DNA of 64,000 bases from Linanthus parryae (lineage: Eukaryota; Streptophyta; Magnoliopsida; Ericales; Polemoniaceae): NCBI GenBank assembly GCA_023055425.1, contig JALGPY010000034.1:682001-746000 (forward strand), read 5' to 3'. Made by a program: the position numbers and the translations under genes. The notes beneath the pieces were generated by a model. The model saw only the letters and a list, made by a program, of their open reading frames with translations, was not told the DNA's origin and ran no database searches. Shown here piece by piece: positions 33,501 through 43,230 of this stretch (the stretch's first letter is position 1; every line of letters starts with the position of its first letter).

Positions 33501-35025
33501 ACTCAGATGAGAAGGGGTATAGTCCATTTTTACTGGGACCCTGAAAAAGGATTTGACCCGTAGACTTGGCCTGAACATAAAAGTAGTCTTTATCAAAAAC
33601 AAATCGAGTGTTGTGGTCAGAACAAAATTTATGTACAGACAGTAAGTTCACAGCAAGTTTAGGAACATGGAGAGTATCAGTTAAGGAATATTTGCAGTTA
33701 GAGGTAGAGATGAAGGCATTACCAGAGTGTTTTATAGGAAGAGAAGAGCCGTTACCAACAGTGACAGAGTCATTTCCCACATAGGGCTCAGCAAGAGATA
33801 AGTTGTTGAAATCAGCAGTCATATGAGATGAGGCACCAGTATCAGTCAACCAGAGATCCGAAGGAGGAGATTGTTGTTGTGAGGTTGAGGCAGCCATGGC
33901 TGAAAGCTGTTCGGGTGGCAGCTTGCCTTGATAAGAGAAGTCCATACGATGATAACAGTCGAGTGTGGAATGGTAATCATACCCGCAAATTTGACAGTTA
34001 ACTGGTGCCGAACCCGAACCACGCCCGGATCCGCCTCTTCCTCGGTTGTAGGATCGACCCGAACCACGGCCTGAACCGAACCCGGATCCTCCTCCGTACC
34101 CGGATCCGCCTCCATACCCGGATCCGTTTCCGTACCCGGATCCACCTCCGTACCCGGATCCTCCTCCATACCCGGATCCGCCTCCATAGTTAGGGTTTGA
34201 CCAAGAATGGGAACGGCCGCCTCTGGAATCTGATCGGCCACCGCCACCACCTCGGTGACCAGATCTACCGCCGCCCCTATGGCCGGTTGGATTGCGACCA
34301 CCACCTCGGCCGCCGCCACGGTTGTGATAGAAGGCAGTGGGTTGAGGGAGATCCATGGTGGGAGTTTGAAGGGCATGCATCTGTTCCTCAGCCTTGAGGA
34401 GGACATGGAGATCCTCAAAAGGGATGGGCTGTGAGTGAATCCGAAGGGATGACCGGAAGGAATTGTATTCAGGAGGGAGACCGTTGAGGGCGTACAAGAG
34501 CAGATCTTCATCAGGAGTGAGAACACCAACAACTGCTAGACGGTCACGGATCGATTTGAGCCGTTGCATGTACAGATCAATGGACTCCGACCCTTTTCGC
34601 AGAGTATGAAACTCTGATTTGAGGGCAAGGATGTTGGATCTGGTGAGAGATGCGTAGCGGCGTTCCAGAATCAGCCAGGCCTCGTGAGAAGTGAGAGATC
34701 CGATGACTAGGGTTAGGGATTCTTGTGAGAGAGTGGAGTTGAGAATGGTTAAAACCGCTTGATCTTGTTGTTGCCAGGCGGTGAACGCCGGGTTGGCAGC
34801 CGGAACGCCATCGGTGGTGATGATGGAAGGAGGACAGGGCACAGATCCATCAAGATAACCATATAAGTTGTGGGTACGAAAAATAGAGATGATTTGGTGC
34901 TTCCAAAGAACGAAATTTGTGGAATCAAGCTTGAAAGGGAGTAAGTTATGGATGTTAGACAGAAGATAAAGCGGCGGTGAAGCCGGAGATTGGGTGGCGA
35001 GAGCCATTTGCGGCTCTGATACCAT
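30577..35025 (-). CDS. Copia B gag-pol, intact, up to 1,482 aa
   Basis: The frame encodes all proteins needed for copying and insertion. Gag spans about 15-230. A Gly-rich linker with GGGSGY repeats is at about 280-315. The zinc knuckle CQICGYDYHSTLDC follows. The protease motif is TDTGASSH. Integrase has an HHCC finger (HSRLGHP...CASC) and D, D, E in HSDVWG, RSDGGGEY and NGISER. RT has NAFLHGFL and YVDD. RNase H has DSDWAGD and SRSSTEAEYR. The frame opens at an ATG across the LTR/primer-site junction (35,025) and an in-frame ATG follows six codons on (35,007, MALATQ). Either may be used. The stop is the first three bases of the 3' LTR. No lesion is seen. Confidence 0.95.
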   Translation of the reverse strand: MVSEPQMALATQSPASPPLYLLSNIHNLLPFKLDSTNFVLWKHQIISIFRTHNLYGYLDGSVPCPPSIITTDGVPAANPAFTAWQQQDQAVLTILNSTLSQESLTLVIGSLTSHEAWLILERRYASLTRSNILALKSEFHTLRKGSESIDLYMQRLKSIRDRLAVVGVLTPDEDLLLYALNGLPPEYNSFRSSLRIHSQPIPFEDLHVLLKAEEQMHALQTPTMDLPQPTAFYHNRGGGRGGGRNPTGHRGGGRSGHRGGGGGRSDSRGGRSHSWSNPNYGGGSGYGGGSGYGGGSGYGNGSGYGGGSGYGGGSGFGSGRGSGRSYNRGRGGSGRGSGSAPVNCQICGYDYHSTLDCYHRMDFSYQGKLPPEQLSAMAASTSQQQSPPSDLWLTDTGASSHMTADFNNLSLAEPYVGNDSVTVGNGSSLPIKHSGNAFISTSNCKYSLTDTLHVPKLAVNLLSVHKFCSDHNTRFVFDKDYFYVQAKSTGQILFQGPSKNGLYPFSSESASSNPQAFLGQRVKSELWHSRLGHPSSSVSSKCVNCVSTSKLSDNNIGTICASCLAGKMSRLPYTLSDTRATTPLHLLHSDVWGPVSTLSFDGYKYYVLFIDDHSRFTWLFPLKLKSEVSSVFATFKLFVEKLLNCSIKILRSDGGGEYTAFVFQKLLSENGIMHQKSCPYTPQQNGISERKHRHIVETAVTLLHNASLPKRFWFHAIATATYLINRLPSKNTSNLSPYEILFKSKPDYKNLKVFGCSCFPRLTHYNSSKLDPKTKQCIFLGYASGYKGYLCFDASSNKFIISLDVIFDEFTFPFASMPSSHSSVSVSGTSLFPNQHPTGSPLGSGLSSQELHQSEGTESQQSAGLRNHGVSSPGYHTPPLSTDAATDNGADTTPGECDPGLSSPSLSPSSSQAEISHPVMIPQPPNTTTSTHPMQTRSKYGISKKKLVYYVSPSSIVGFSAPLCHDTHSDPHTYTEAVKHPQWCQAMTTEFDSLLQQRTWTLVAPPPNANIIGNKWVFRTKYNPDGSISRFKARLVAKGFHQTPGLDYEETFSPVVKHATVRTILALAASFSWPLQQLDVKNAFLHGFLRETVYMKQPPGFTNPKFPNHVCLLHKSIYGLKQAPRAWFERFTSFLHSLGFTTSFADSSLFIRYQNHKITLLLLYVDDIIVTGNDSSYISTLLQQLNTEFQMTNLGPLTYFLGLQISHTTTGLSITQEKYVTDLLTKFNMANCKPSPTPLAGGIKYHLNQGQLLSDASTYRQLLGGLQYLTFTRPDIAFAVNHLCQFMHAPTDVHLSGAKRVLRYLQGTKSFGLFYKKGHLPLHIFTDSDWAGDPTDRRSTTGLIVFLGPNPVHWSAKKQPTVSRSSTEAEYRALATAAADLSWFRQLLHDLHFFLPSPPLLHTDNISAIALTQNPIFHARTKHIEIDYHYVREQALLKHLTISFISGTDNIADVFTKSLAAAPFQTFRDKLLVSSPHQFKGP
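34080..34190 (-). repeat. 18-bp minisatellite in copia B gag (Gly-Ser-Tyr repeats)
   Basis: About six tandem copies of an 18-base unit, TACCCGGATCCNCCTCCN on the plus strand, encode GGGSGY. Unit sequences differ at two positions. The run lies just N-terminal to the zinc knuckle and likely gives a flexible, length-variable linker. Confidence 0.88.
35013..35024 (-). other. Primer binding site of copia B, tRNA-iMet type
   Basis: The minus strand reads TGGTATCAGAGC directly after the LTR. Here the primer site is inside the open frame and would encode VSEP after the junction Met. Confidence 0.94.
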
Positions 35026-35319
35026 GAAAGAACCGCTAGGGTTCTGGAGAGAAAACCAAACGAAAGAGAGAGAAAATGTATTTCACATAATGAGCAGTAA
35101 CACAGGGGAGGAAGCTTATATAGCTTCCATACAAACGGTCGGATTATGATCCGTACAATCTAACGGCTGGAATTGTTTAGGGTTACATAAAAGACTAAAA
35201 TACCCTTAGAGATATTGGGAAATTACAATCTGTTGAGCTGGACTTCTAGATTAGGCCCAAGGATGATAATGGGCTTCAATAGCAGGAGATGGGCTTCAAT
35301 TCTTCAGGTCCATCTATTA
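35025..35319 (-). repeat. 5' LTR of copia B (295 bp) with TATA box in a palindrome
   Basis: The promoter-like CTATATAAG lies inside GGAAGCTATATAAGCTTCC, an almost perfect palindrome, at about 35,110-35,128. The LTR ends TTCTTTCA on the element strand, and its last base is the A of the gag-pol ATG. Confidence 0.92.
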
Positions 35320-35324
35320 CCCCC

Positions 35325-36500
35325 TTGGACTGACCCTGGTAGAAAGGTAATAATTTCTGCTGCTCCAGCACCCTATAACAAATTCAAGCACATTTGTGAA
35401 AGTAGCAGGTGACAAGTCGCTTCAGGAGTAGCACACAGTTGTTTCAGATACACCCACTCAATTCAGTTTTAAAACAAAGTCAATTCTACAAGTCATGCCT
35501 AACCAACACGCATGATGTTTTAGAAAATGACTTGAAGAGGGATTCCAGCCAAGTTTGTCCAAGTTACATTGCCTCGTATCCATACTCACATTCAAAGTAC
35601 ATCACCACCGATGCTATTGTATTCTGATTACATGTTGTGGGTGAGCTTCTAACTCTTGTATCAGTCTCAGTAGGCACCAATGTTCAAATTTCTGCTGCTC
35701 GAGTAGTTCAATCACACTGTGAAAATCACAAAGGATAAGCCACTTTAAGAGTGGCACAAAGCTACTCTAAGATGAACTCAATCAATTAAGTTTTCAGAAC
35801 AAAGCCAAATCTACAACTTATGCCTAATGAAAATCACATAGGATCTACAAATGTACGGTCTTCACTACTGAGCTCACAACCTTTCTCACAACTCTTTACT
35901 TACTGTAGAATAATTGAGTTTCATAATATTCAACAACCCTCACCAAGAACTGTGTAACATGACTTCCACAAGAAAGTGCATAGCAATTAAATTCCCAATG
36001 TTCAACAGGGAGGAGTTTTAAGTGCTAGACATTTCAATGGCACTCCTGGTGAAAAAGGGTGCACAGGTTTGACATTTAGCACAACAAGCAGTGACATTGA
36101 CAAACATGAAGCAAAAGATCCATACGAGATATCTACGTCCGATCGGAGAAAGTTTTTAGTGCTCCAAAACGCGGAACCACACAAAATTAAGGACACACAA
36201 TAGAGTACCTACATCGAGGTGATTAATGACATGTAAGATAAGTTTAACGATTGTAAGCTAGAATTATGGAAGGAGAACATAGAATCTAAGGGATTTAGCA
36301 TTTATAAACAAAACCAGACACATGAAATGCAGCTGAAGAGACTAGAAGGACTGTAGTAGAGGAGACAATAAAAAATGATAGACAAGAGGCGTCGAAGATC
36401 ACTTCAGATAATTTGGGTCAATGTAGAGTGTTCTCAATGGTCCCGACTTAGGCAAAAGGAAAAGTTCTGTAAAATTGTTGAAAAGATAGCTTTGATGAAT
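35325..36500. other. Duplicated spacer with internal tandem duplication
   Basis: No gene is seen. Two diverged copies of about 300 bp follow each other: 35,345-35,520 and 35,685-35,850 (TTTCTGCTGCTC..., CAAGTC/AAGCC...CTTTAAGAGT..., ATGCCTAA). The whole tract is matched at 50,190-51,100, the empty counterpart of the copia insertion site. Confidence 0.6.
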
Positions 36501-36529
36501 GATACTTTAGTAGTGGACAGTTGAGAAAA

Positions 36530-36720
36530 ATCTAATCAGTATGGGTGCCACAGAAATTAGAATAATAAGATGGATGACTGGTGTAACGAAGAAAGATATA
36601 ATATGCACACAAACGGTTGGAATGAATCTAGATGTTGCACCAGCAGAAAGCAAATCAGAGAAAATGGTTTGAGGTGGCTTGGTGATGTGCAACGTAGGCC
36701 CTAGCATACTCCAATTTGAG
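36530..36720 (+). pseudogene. LINE relic (C-terminal end of a reverse transcriptase polyprotein, RTE-like)
   Basis: The plus strand reads like ATEIRIIRWMTGVTKKD and, after shifts, LRWLGDVQRRP. This resembles the conserved end (IRWM-G...LRWFGHVQRRP) of a common plant non-LTR polymerase. It is short and broken. A copy at 51,262-51,425 belongs to the same segmental duplication. The family is my recollection, not a database result. Confidence 0.5.
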
Positions 36721-36974
36721 AAGAGATATGGCTCAGTTTGTGTTGAGCAGAGAATTAGATACCAAAATGAAACTCCCATTGGAGCCATGATCAGTTCATT
36801 TGCTACCTTTCTTAAATGTATATAGTACTAGTTGAGTAGTATTTGGTTTCTTTACATCTAGACGAGTAAAAAGTGCAAGTAAACTAAAATAACCAAAATG
36901 AGAGTGATCATAACACAAACAAGGATGGGTGAAAACTTTGAGAAACAACAATAATTTGTAGGCAACTTGTCTTT

Positions 36975-37460
36975 TACCTGACTAATCGACAGTTACGAGA
37001 CTCTCACTGTACATGAAGGTCTGCATAAAGCTTGTTTTGACTTCCCATAACTTCTTGGTATCCCTTGTTCTGGATCGTACGGGTACAGATAGCCTGTTGG
37101 ATACTTGATGGTCTGCACGTCAGTAGATTAGTCCAAGACTGATTGGCACCACGACTGTCAGTAGAACATGCCTGGACCAGTCGGCGTGCAAACCAATATG
37201 GCAAGAGATGCTCTGTAATAAGTAAGATGAACGTGGCAGAAATCAGCAAGATGAATGGCATCTCAATCCGTTTAAAGACCTCGTCGATCATGTCATAACT
37301 AAGAATGAATGTGTCGTCCAATCTCAAATCTTGATTAAGGAGTACTCTACACACCAATACATGTACCTGTTAATACACATGGCACCATGAATGGTATTAG
37401 AATCACTCCCTAGAATTCGGCAATGGAAGCACATTGACTTGCGTGTTAAACTCTCCAGTC
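36975..37460 (-). pseudogene. F-box/FBA relic, 3' of PPR2
   Basis: The minus strand contains ILSYDMIDEVFKRIEMPF, matching ILSYNINDEVFQRIEMPS of the F-box gene at 15,479, and CRPSSIQ-like remnants of the KIMTCKPSIEF region. Frameshifts and stops are frequent. Its relation to PPR2 mirrors that of 51,685-52,410 to PPR4. Confidence 0.72.
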
Positions 37461-37931
37461 CAACAAAGTGCACTACTATACAGCACTCACACTTGATACC
37501 AGTAGGCTAGAGAAAAAGGTTATAGTCAATTCTCAAGGACAAAGCGAATCAAACACAACACATGAAATGGTCATCGGCAAGTATTGCCCCTACTCACACA
37601 CAATACTACTAGAAGCAAACTACCAGAGAACAGTTAAAGCTGGATGCGGACCAACTTTCCTTCTCAGTAAATGCAAAATATAACAAATCAGTTGACCCAA
37701 AATAATCTTTTATTTCATAATGAATGCAAGAATGTAAAATACTGTATTTATTCAAATTAGTGCCTCCATATTTGGAAACTTATGGTAATAACATAAATGC
37801 AAAGACCAAGTATAAAGAAACTGATGAACTTACTATATTAAGGAGATAATTGAAAAAGACGCAAGCTTTACTGAATTTTTCTAGACAGTACTTGAACAGC
37901 CAAGTTCAGAGCGGAAACTGGCTGCAATGTC

Positions 37932-39737
37932 TCAAGAAACTGAAGTGATGCCCAAAAATTCCTTAAGAAACTCCCGGGAAGTCTCGTCTAAGTCTTCTGC
38001 ATCCAGCTTATTAAACAGAATTTTTATTGTGCCCGTACCAACCGCAATTCCTCTCTTGAGCATCATCTCAAGAACCTTAACTGCCTTCAACATATCATTA
38101 TTCTTTAAATATGCATCAGCAACTATAGAATAAGAATAAAAATTTGGCAAGCATCCATTCTCTTCCATTTTACTTAGCAACGTTTCTGCTTCATCAAATA
38201 GGCTTTCTTTACAGAATCCATTGAGCATGATACTGTATGTTCGAACATTGGGTTCCAGTCCTTTGGCAGAGAGGATTGAGAAGAGTTCCCGAGCACCTAT
38301 GAGTCTTCCACCTTTGCATAAACCATCTAGAACCACATTATACATTACAATGTCAGGCTCAAATTCTTCATTTTCAAGCTGTTCCAAAACTGACAATGCC
38401 CCATCAAGTTGCTTGTTTTTGCACAAGCCGTCCAACAGAGTAGAGTATGTGAATTGATTGGGAGACAGGCCTTCAACTTTCATCCTGTTAAGAAGAAGAC
38501 GAGCTTCTGCAGTTCTTCCCGCTTGAAACAAGCCACCAATGAGAGAATTGTATGTAACTGTGTCTGGAAATGCTTGCTTACGAGTCATTTGCTCGAAGAT
38601 ACTCATCGCATGGTCAATCTGTTTGAGCTTACAGTACCCATTGGTCAGCGTATTGTAACTAACAACGTCAGGAGTAAAACCCCTGGCGACAATATTATTA
38701 AGTAACTTTCTTGCCTTACCAACCTGACCTAGTAGACAGTACCCATCCATCAGAGAGTTATAGGTGATGACACTTGGCCATTTTCCCCATTTAAGCATGA
38801 ATGCAACAACCTGCCAAGATTCCTTTACGCTCCCTTTTTTGCAAAGGGCATCGATCATAATGGTGAACGTCTGGATGTCGGGGGAGATATTCATGCCCAC
38901 CATTTCATATAGCAACCTGATACCTTGGCTCCACTGTCCGAAGTTGCAAACTCCGAGAATTAACGATGTGTAAGTAACAACGTTTGGGGAAATACCCTTA
39001 GCAGTCATTTCTGAAAACATTTTGATCCCATTTCTGGTCTATGCAGAGGCCATCAATGATAGTACTATAAGTCACAATGTTAGGCTCAAAACCAGGAGTT
39101 CTTTCCAACCTTCTGAGGAGGCTATGGCTTCAGTTGTTCTGCCGGTCTTGCACAATCCATTGATGATAGAAGTGCAAGTTATTAAATTGAGATGATAACC
39201 TTTGAGCACTAATTCGTCAAAGAGCTGAATGGCCGTATCTACCCGACCATTGAGACAAAGGCCATTGATCAGAGTGTTGAAGGTTACAATGCTTGGTTCA
39301 TGGCCTTGTTTGAGAATCCTACCCAACAGAGAGCAACCAAAGGCAACGCGATTCAAACGGCAGAAACAATTGATTGCAACACTGAGTGTGTAGAGATTTG
39401 GCCTAACAATGTGATATCGGGTTCCTAAGTAATCCAATTTGGCAAAAAAAGAAAGGGCAGTGGAATAATGGTTTTTTCGAACAATAGAAGTGAGGAGTTG
39501 GGTGAATTGTATGATTGAAGGCAAAGGTCGTGCTTGAAGCATGGTTTCAAACTCATTCACGGCGTCGTCAACGTTAAGGTGACTGAACCGATCAGATTTG
39601 CTGGTTTGGGAATGAAGAGAATTCACAAAAGTAAAAGACCAGAGAAATGGAGGAAAAAAGGTACCGTTGTCTTGTCGACCAGCTGAAGAAGCTTTCGCCA
39701 TTCTTCGAGAAAAAGCGATCATCATCATCATCTTCAT
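37932..39737 (-). pseudogene. PPR2: RFL-type PPR, broken by two small deletions
   Basis: The ATG at 39,737 opens a normal RFL start (MKMMMMIAFSRRMAKAS, then AVNEFETMLQARPLPSII). Against PPR3, one base is missing near 39,120 (GGAGGCTATGGC for GGAGGCGAATAGC) and eight near 39,030. The first deletion shifts the frame, and a stop follows at 39,072. The two together remove nine bases, so the frame at 39,020-37,932 is again the original one, with nine good repeats and a type II tail (EFLGITSVS). As it stands it would give a protein of 221 aa with about four repeats. The lesion is small and recent. Confidence 0.9.
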
Positions 39738-39809
39738 CTTCTTCTAGGATGTCAGGTCGATATACTACGAAAACGCAGAGCAGTTGGGTTCTGGCCTTTC
39801 TAATACATA

Positions 39810-40043
39810 CTACCTCCGTCCCAGCTCTTCCTCCCCATTTGACTTTGGGGAGGATTTGACTGACAAATTTAGCTAATGATATGATACGAAAGTTTGTTAA
39901 TTTTTTCATAACTTTGTACATCTTTCTTAACACCGCAATACTATGAAAATTTTAGTAAACCTTTATATCACATTGGCAGCTAAATTAGTCGATCAAAGTG
40001 AACCCCCAAAGTCAAATGGGGAGGAAGAGCTGAAACAGACTAG
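39810..40043. mobile_element. Stowaway/mariner-like MITE (234 bp) upstream of PPR2
   Basis: It begins CTACCTCCGTCCCAGCTC and its other end, inverted, reads CTAGTCTGTTTCAGCTC. The match then continues into CTTCCTCCCCATTTGAC on both sides. It is flanked by TA at 39,808-39,809 and 40,044-40,045. CTCCGTCCC-type ends and a TA target are typical of Stowaway MITEs. It lies 73 bases upstream of the PPR2 ATG, so it has probably replaced or displaced the core promoter or 5' UTR. Confidence 0.85.
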
Positions 40044-40589
40044 TATCCACTTCTCAGAAAAGAACACATTTGAAATGAAAACGCCAACACAAAGAAAATG
40101 ACAGAATATAATCTTGCCATGTAGAAAACAATCTAAGAACTTTTTCATATGAATTTCCTTTCATCAACTGATAAGCACGTATTGTGCTCAGTTCGAGTAG
40201 AAATCGTAGAATTGTCACACTACATAACTTGCAATACTATATACCCATAGTTTGGCGATCCATAGGTTTGGACACTGAATATGGGTGGTGGGTAAATAGG
40301 AAAAATGGAACCTAAATGCATGATTGATCATGGCGAGATTTGAGCCATAGTAGAGGAGGCTAAGAATCGCCAAACTCTAAAAGAATTGCTTGAATCTTAA
40401 TGCAACACACTAATAGAAACAATGCCAAAAACCGACCGGAAAAGCTCATAAAGCGCCCACTTATGAACTTCTGAGGGGTGCAAGTACAAGACAGCTGTTT
40501 GATAACACAAGCAAGAGTTTGACGTACATCCATCCAAACACAACCACGAATGAGCCATACTAACTAGGTGGTCTACAATCAGCACAAAT

Positions 40590-40790
40590 CAACTTGGCAA
40601 AGTTCCAGACTACACTAGACTCTAACATTCTCGCGAAGATTTAGGGTTGGTAACTGCAGAAACGAGGCAAAAGCTGGACGTTGCGGTTGAAGAGAGATAG
40701 TTTGCTTGTTGGCCTGAGTGCTCCAACATTACTGGAACAGCTTCTACGGACACCATCATCAGCAAGTCCTGACATTTCCTGAAAGATACA
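40590..40790 (-). other. Exon-like conserved block, copy 3
   Basis: On the minus strand, after TCTTTCAG, the frame reads EMSGLADDGVRRSCSSNVGAL and stays open for a while. The longer alignment (40,590-40,740) matches 48,530-48,680. It lies about 0.9 kb upstream of PPR2 on the same strand. Confidence 0.42.
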
Positions 40791-41009
40791 GAGACCTTGT
40801 AATAGAGGTTATATGAATATAAAGAAGAATAGTAGTATTACGAAATCGTAAATGAGAGATTGAAGCTGTAAGCAACAATGGTTCAAACTTCAACAAAGAG
40901 TAAATAGTCGAGTAAGCAACAATGGTTCAAAGCCGGAACCTTAGTAAGAACACAGCTAATTCTGAGTTCAATACAGTCAGGCTACTCTCAGTTGACTGTG
41001 AGTGAGTTT

Positions 41010-41300
41010 TCACTCTTTGTGTATCGATCTCAGTTCGATAAGAAGGCTGCTTCCAACAGCAAGAACATAATAAGACAATTTGAGCAGCATGTACACGAAA
41101 ATGCTCGAAGATAACCTAAAACATACCCCCATCAACCTGAAGGTATCCGCTAACCAACAACCCCAATATCGACAAATGTAACTTTTACTTTCAGTGAGGA
41201 GTTCAATATCTTTCTCTGCCATTCTTTTCTCAAACCATAAACAGGCCCCTTCCATAATATACTTCCGACTTCTTATTGAATAAATACAATACTTGCACAT
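41010..41300 (-). other. Exon-like block with WFEKRMAEK, copy 1
   Basis: This minus-strand frame contains YIMEGACLWFEKRMAEKD, matching YIIEGARLWFEKRMAEKG at 49,212-49,350. The DNA CTCTGCCATTCTTTTCTCAAACC is identical in both apart from one end. I do not recognise the protein. It may be an exon of an unidentified gene, or a decayed captured gene, in the repeating unit. Confidence 0.35.
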
Positions 41301-42530
41301 CCCTGTAATATTTGGTAGCTATACTACAAGGGCCTGTTTGTGTTCTGGCTTGTGGATCCAGAACGGGATTTTGGACAGCTTTGGACATTCAGACATGAAA
41401 ACACAGGTGAATGAGTTGGGGTGGGCAGTGGGTTGTTCTCTGAAACAAGTCTAAGTACTTGGTACCTAGACGATAACTACTTACAGAGAGAGATCATCTG
41501 CTACAAAGAAGGGCGAGAAGAATAAGCACTCAGAAGTTAACAAGACAATCATCAAGAAACATACCTGCAGAAGAATGCATGCTGAGACCAAGGAACACGA
41601 ACAACAGGAAGGCAGTGACAGATCCAATAAATGATAACAGCTTCAGAAGTCTGAACATCATCTAGAAGTCCACACTGAATTTCTTCCTAACAGTCAACAC
41701 AGCCTGTAGGTAAAACAGCACACAGCATTTAATATAGGAAGCAAAGAAGTGTTAAATGGAAACTACAATTGAATTCAGATGCTTTTAGATCCGTATGAAT
41801 TCAGTGAAAGCAGAATGATTGTTAACAACCTACAAAACAATCTTTACGGCGACAATAACCAGCCAACACACACTATAGACCTTCAGGTGCCCCTGTTTGT
41901 CCTCACACCACGACTCCCAGCTCTTAGTTGCGAGCACGCCTATTGCACCTTGGCTGCTAATTCAGTCGTCCCAGTATTTCAGTATCTTCTGCCGTTCAGA
42001 TCCCGAAGGCTTAAAAAGGAAACAGCTAAGTTATGACGCAATTTGGAACAGCCAGTGTCCCAACCAACACACGCATATTAGATAGAAACTCGGAATAAGG
42101 GGATATATACTAAAAATATTCTAATCAAAGCATATGAGTTCATGTAAGATCTGTAGAAAATGCTCGAAGATCACATAGTTTCAAAGAAAAAACAGAAACA
42201 AGATACACCATAAGTTATTACGTCGTGATGCTACTCACTATTGGCATATTTCAGCTTGTATTGGAGTATGAATACAAACAAAAACGAATCGGGCACAAAT
42301 GATAGATCATGCCAAACATAGTGCATTGCTGAGTTTAATGTCAGATGAGTTTGCTAAATCAGATAATTCATCTTCATTCATATGAACTTGGCTAAATTTG
42401 TTTTATATTTTCCATCTTTTACTTTACCTTAATCTACTCAGTTTTTCTTTTGAGATAATTTGATGACGGATCACATTCCCTCTTAACATGGCTTCTTTCT
42501 GTACTTTATCCCAGTTACAGAGAGTACAGA
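41301..42530. other. Spacer without recognised gene
   Basis: Several open frames under 90 codons are present but none is recognised or duplicated elsewhere in the window. Confidence 0.5.
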
Positions 42531-42535
42531 CCTTC

Positions 42536-42830
42536 ATTTGCTTCATCAAATAGGATTTTCCACGCGCAGTGCAGTAAGCTTGATACTGTAAGTTCAAACA
42601 TTGGGTTTCAGCCCTCTGGAAGCGAGGTAGGTTCAAGAAGAGTTGTCGAGATACAGTGAGTTTTCCACCCATGCACATACTGCAACATCATTAATCACAA
42701 TATCAGAAACAAACGCTTTATTTCAAAATTGTCTGTTGGTTTGGGACCAACAATCTAACAGAGTAGTGTGCGGGGCTAAGCCACTGTGCAAGACGAACAA
42801 GAGCTCATATAAGGTAATTGAATACCTATA
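42536..42830 (-). pseudogene. Degenerate PPR relic, 3' of PPR3
   Basis: The minus strand reads GGKLTVSRQLFLNLPRF and continues TQCLNLQYQAYC, a decayed form of GGRLIGARELFSILSAKG and the next repeat. The same relic is at 18,565-18,850 on the 3' side of PPR1, so it duplicated with the unit. Confidence 0.65.
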
Positions 42831-43230
42831 ATAACTGGAGCTCCCTGATCATCCAGATAATTGCAGCATATTATTCGACAAAGAACCTTCAAGGAAACGG
42901 AACTCAATCCATGAATATCCCTTCGGAAACTCTAAAGCAGTGCGAAAGTAGATCCCTTCAAAATGCAAAGTAAACGGAAAATATAACAAATCAGTTGACC
43001 CGAAGAACCTTTTTATTTCATATTGAATGCAAGAATGTGACACTATCCTCATTAATGCATTGTATTTAGAAAATTATGGTAATAACATACATGCAAAGAC
43101 CAAGCATATAAAAACTGATGAACTTACTATATAAAGGAGATAATTCAGATAGATGTAAGATTTACTGAACTTTTTTGACAGTCCTCGAAATGCTAAGTCA
43201 GTGCAGCAACTGGCAAGTAACTGCAATGAC

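Larger units (their letters stand above)
30285..35319 (-). mobile_element. Ty1/copia retrotransposon B, intact, identical 295-bp LTRs
   Basis: The LTRs at 30,285-30,579 and 35,025-35,319 are identical in all 295 bases. CCCCC lies at 30,280-30,284 and 35,320-35,324 as the target duplication, and the paralogous spacer at 50,188-50,192 has it once. The primer site and purine tract touch the LTRs. The internal region is a single open frame. LTR ends are TA...CA in element orientation. By these signs it is a very young and potentially active insertion. It lies only 55 bases from the end of copia A, but the two differ in LTR and protein, so they are separate events. Confidence 0.96.

Noticed and set aside
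34080..34190. CRISPR-like array of short repeats
   Set aside because: It is a contiguous coding minisatellite without spacers; the window is plant nuclear DNA.
33846..34532. 228-codon minus-strand frame inside copia B
   Set aside because: It is another frame of the gag region, produced by the Gly-rich repeat; the main frame is intact across it.
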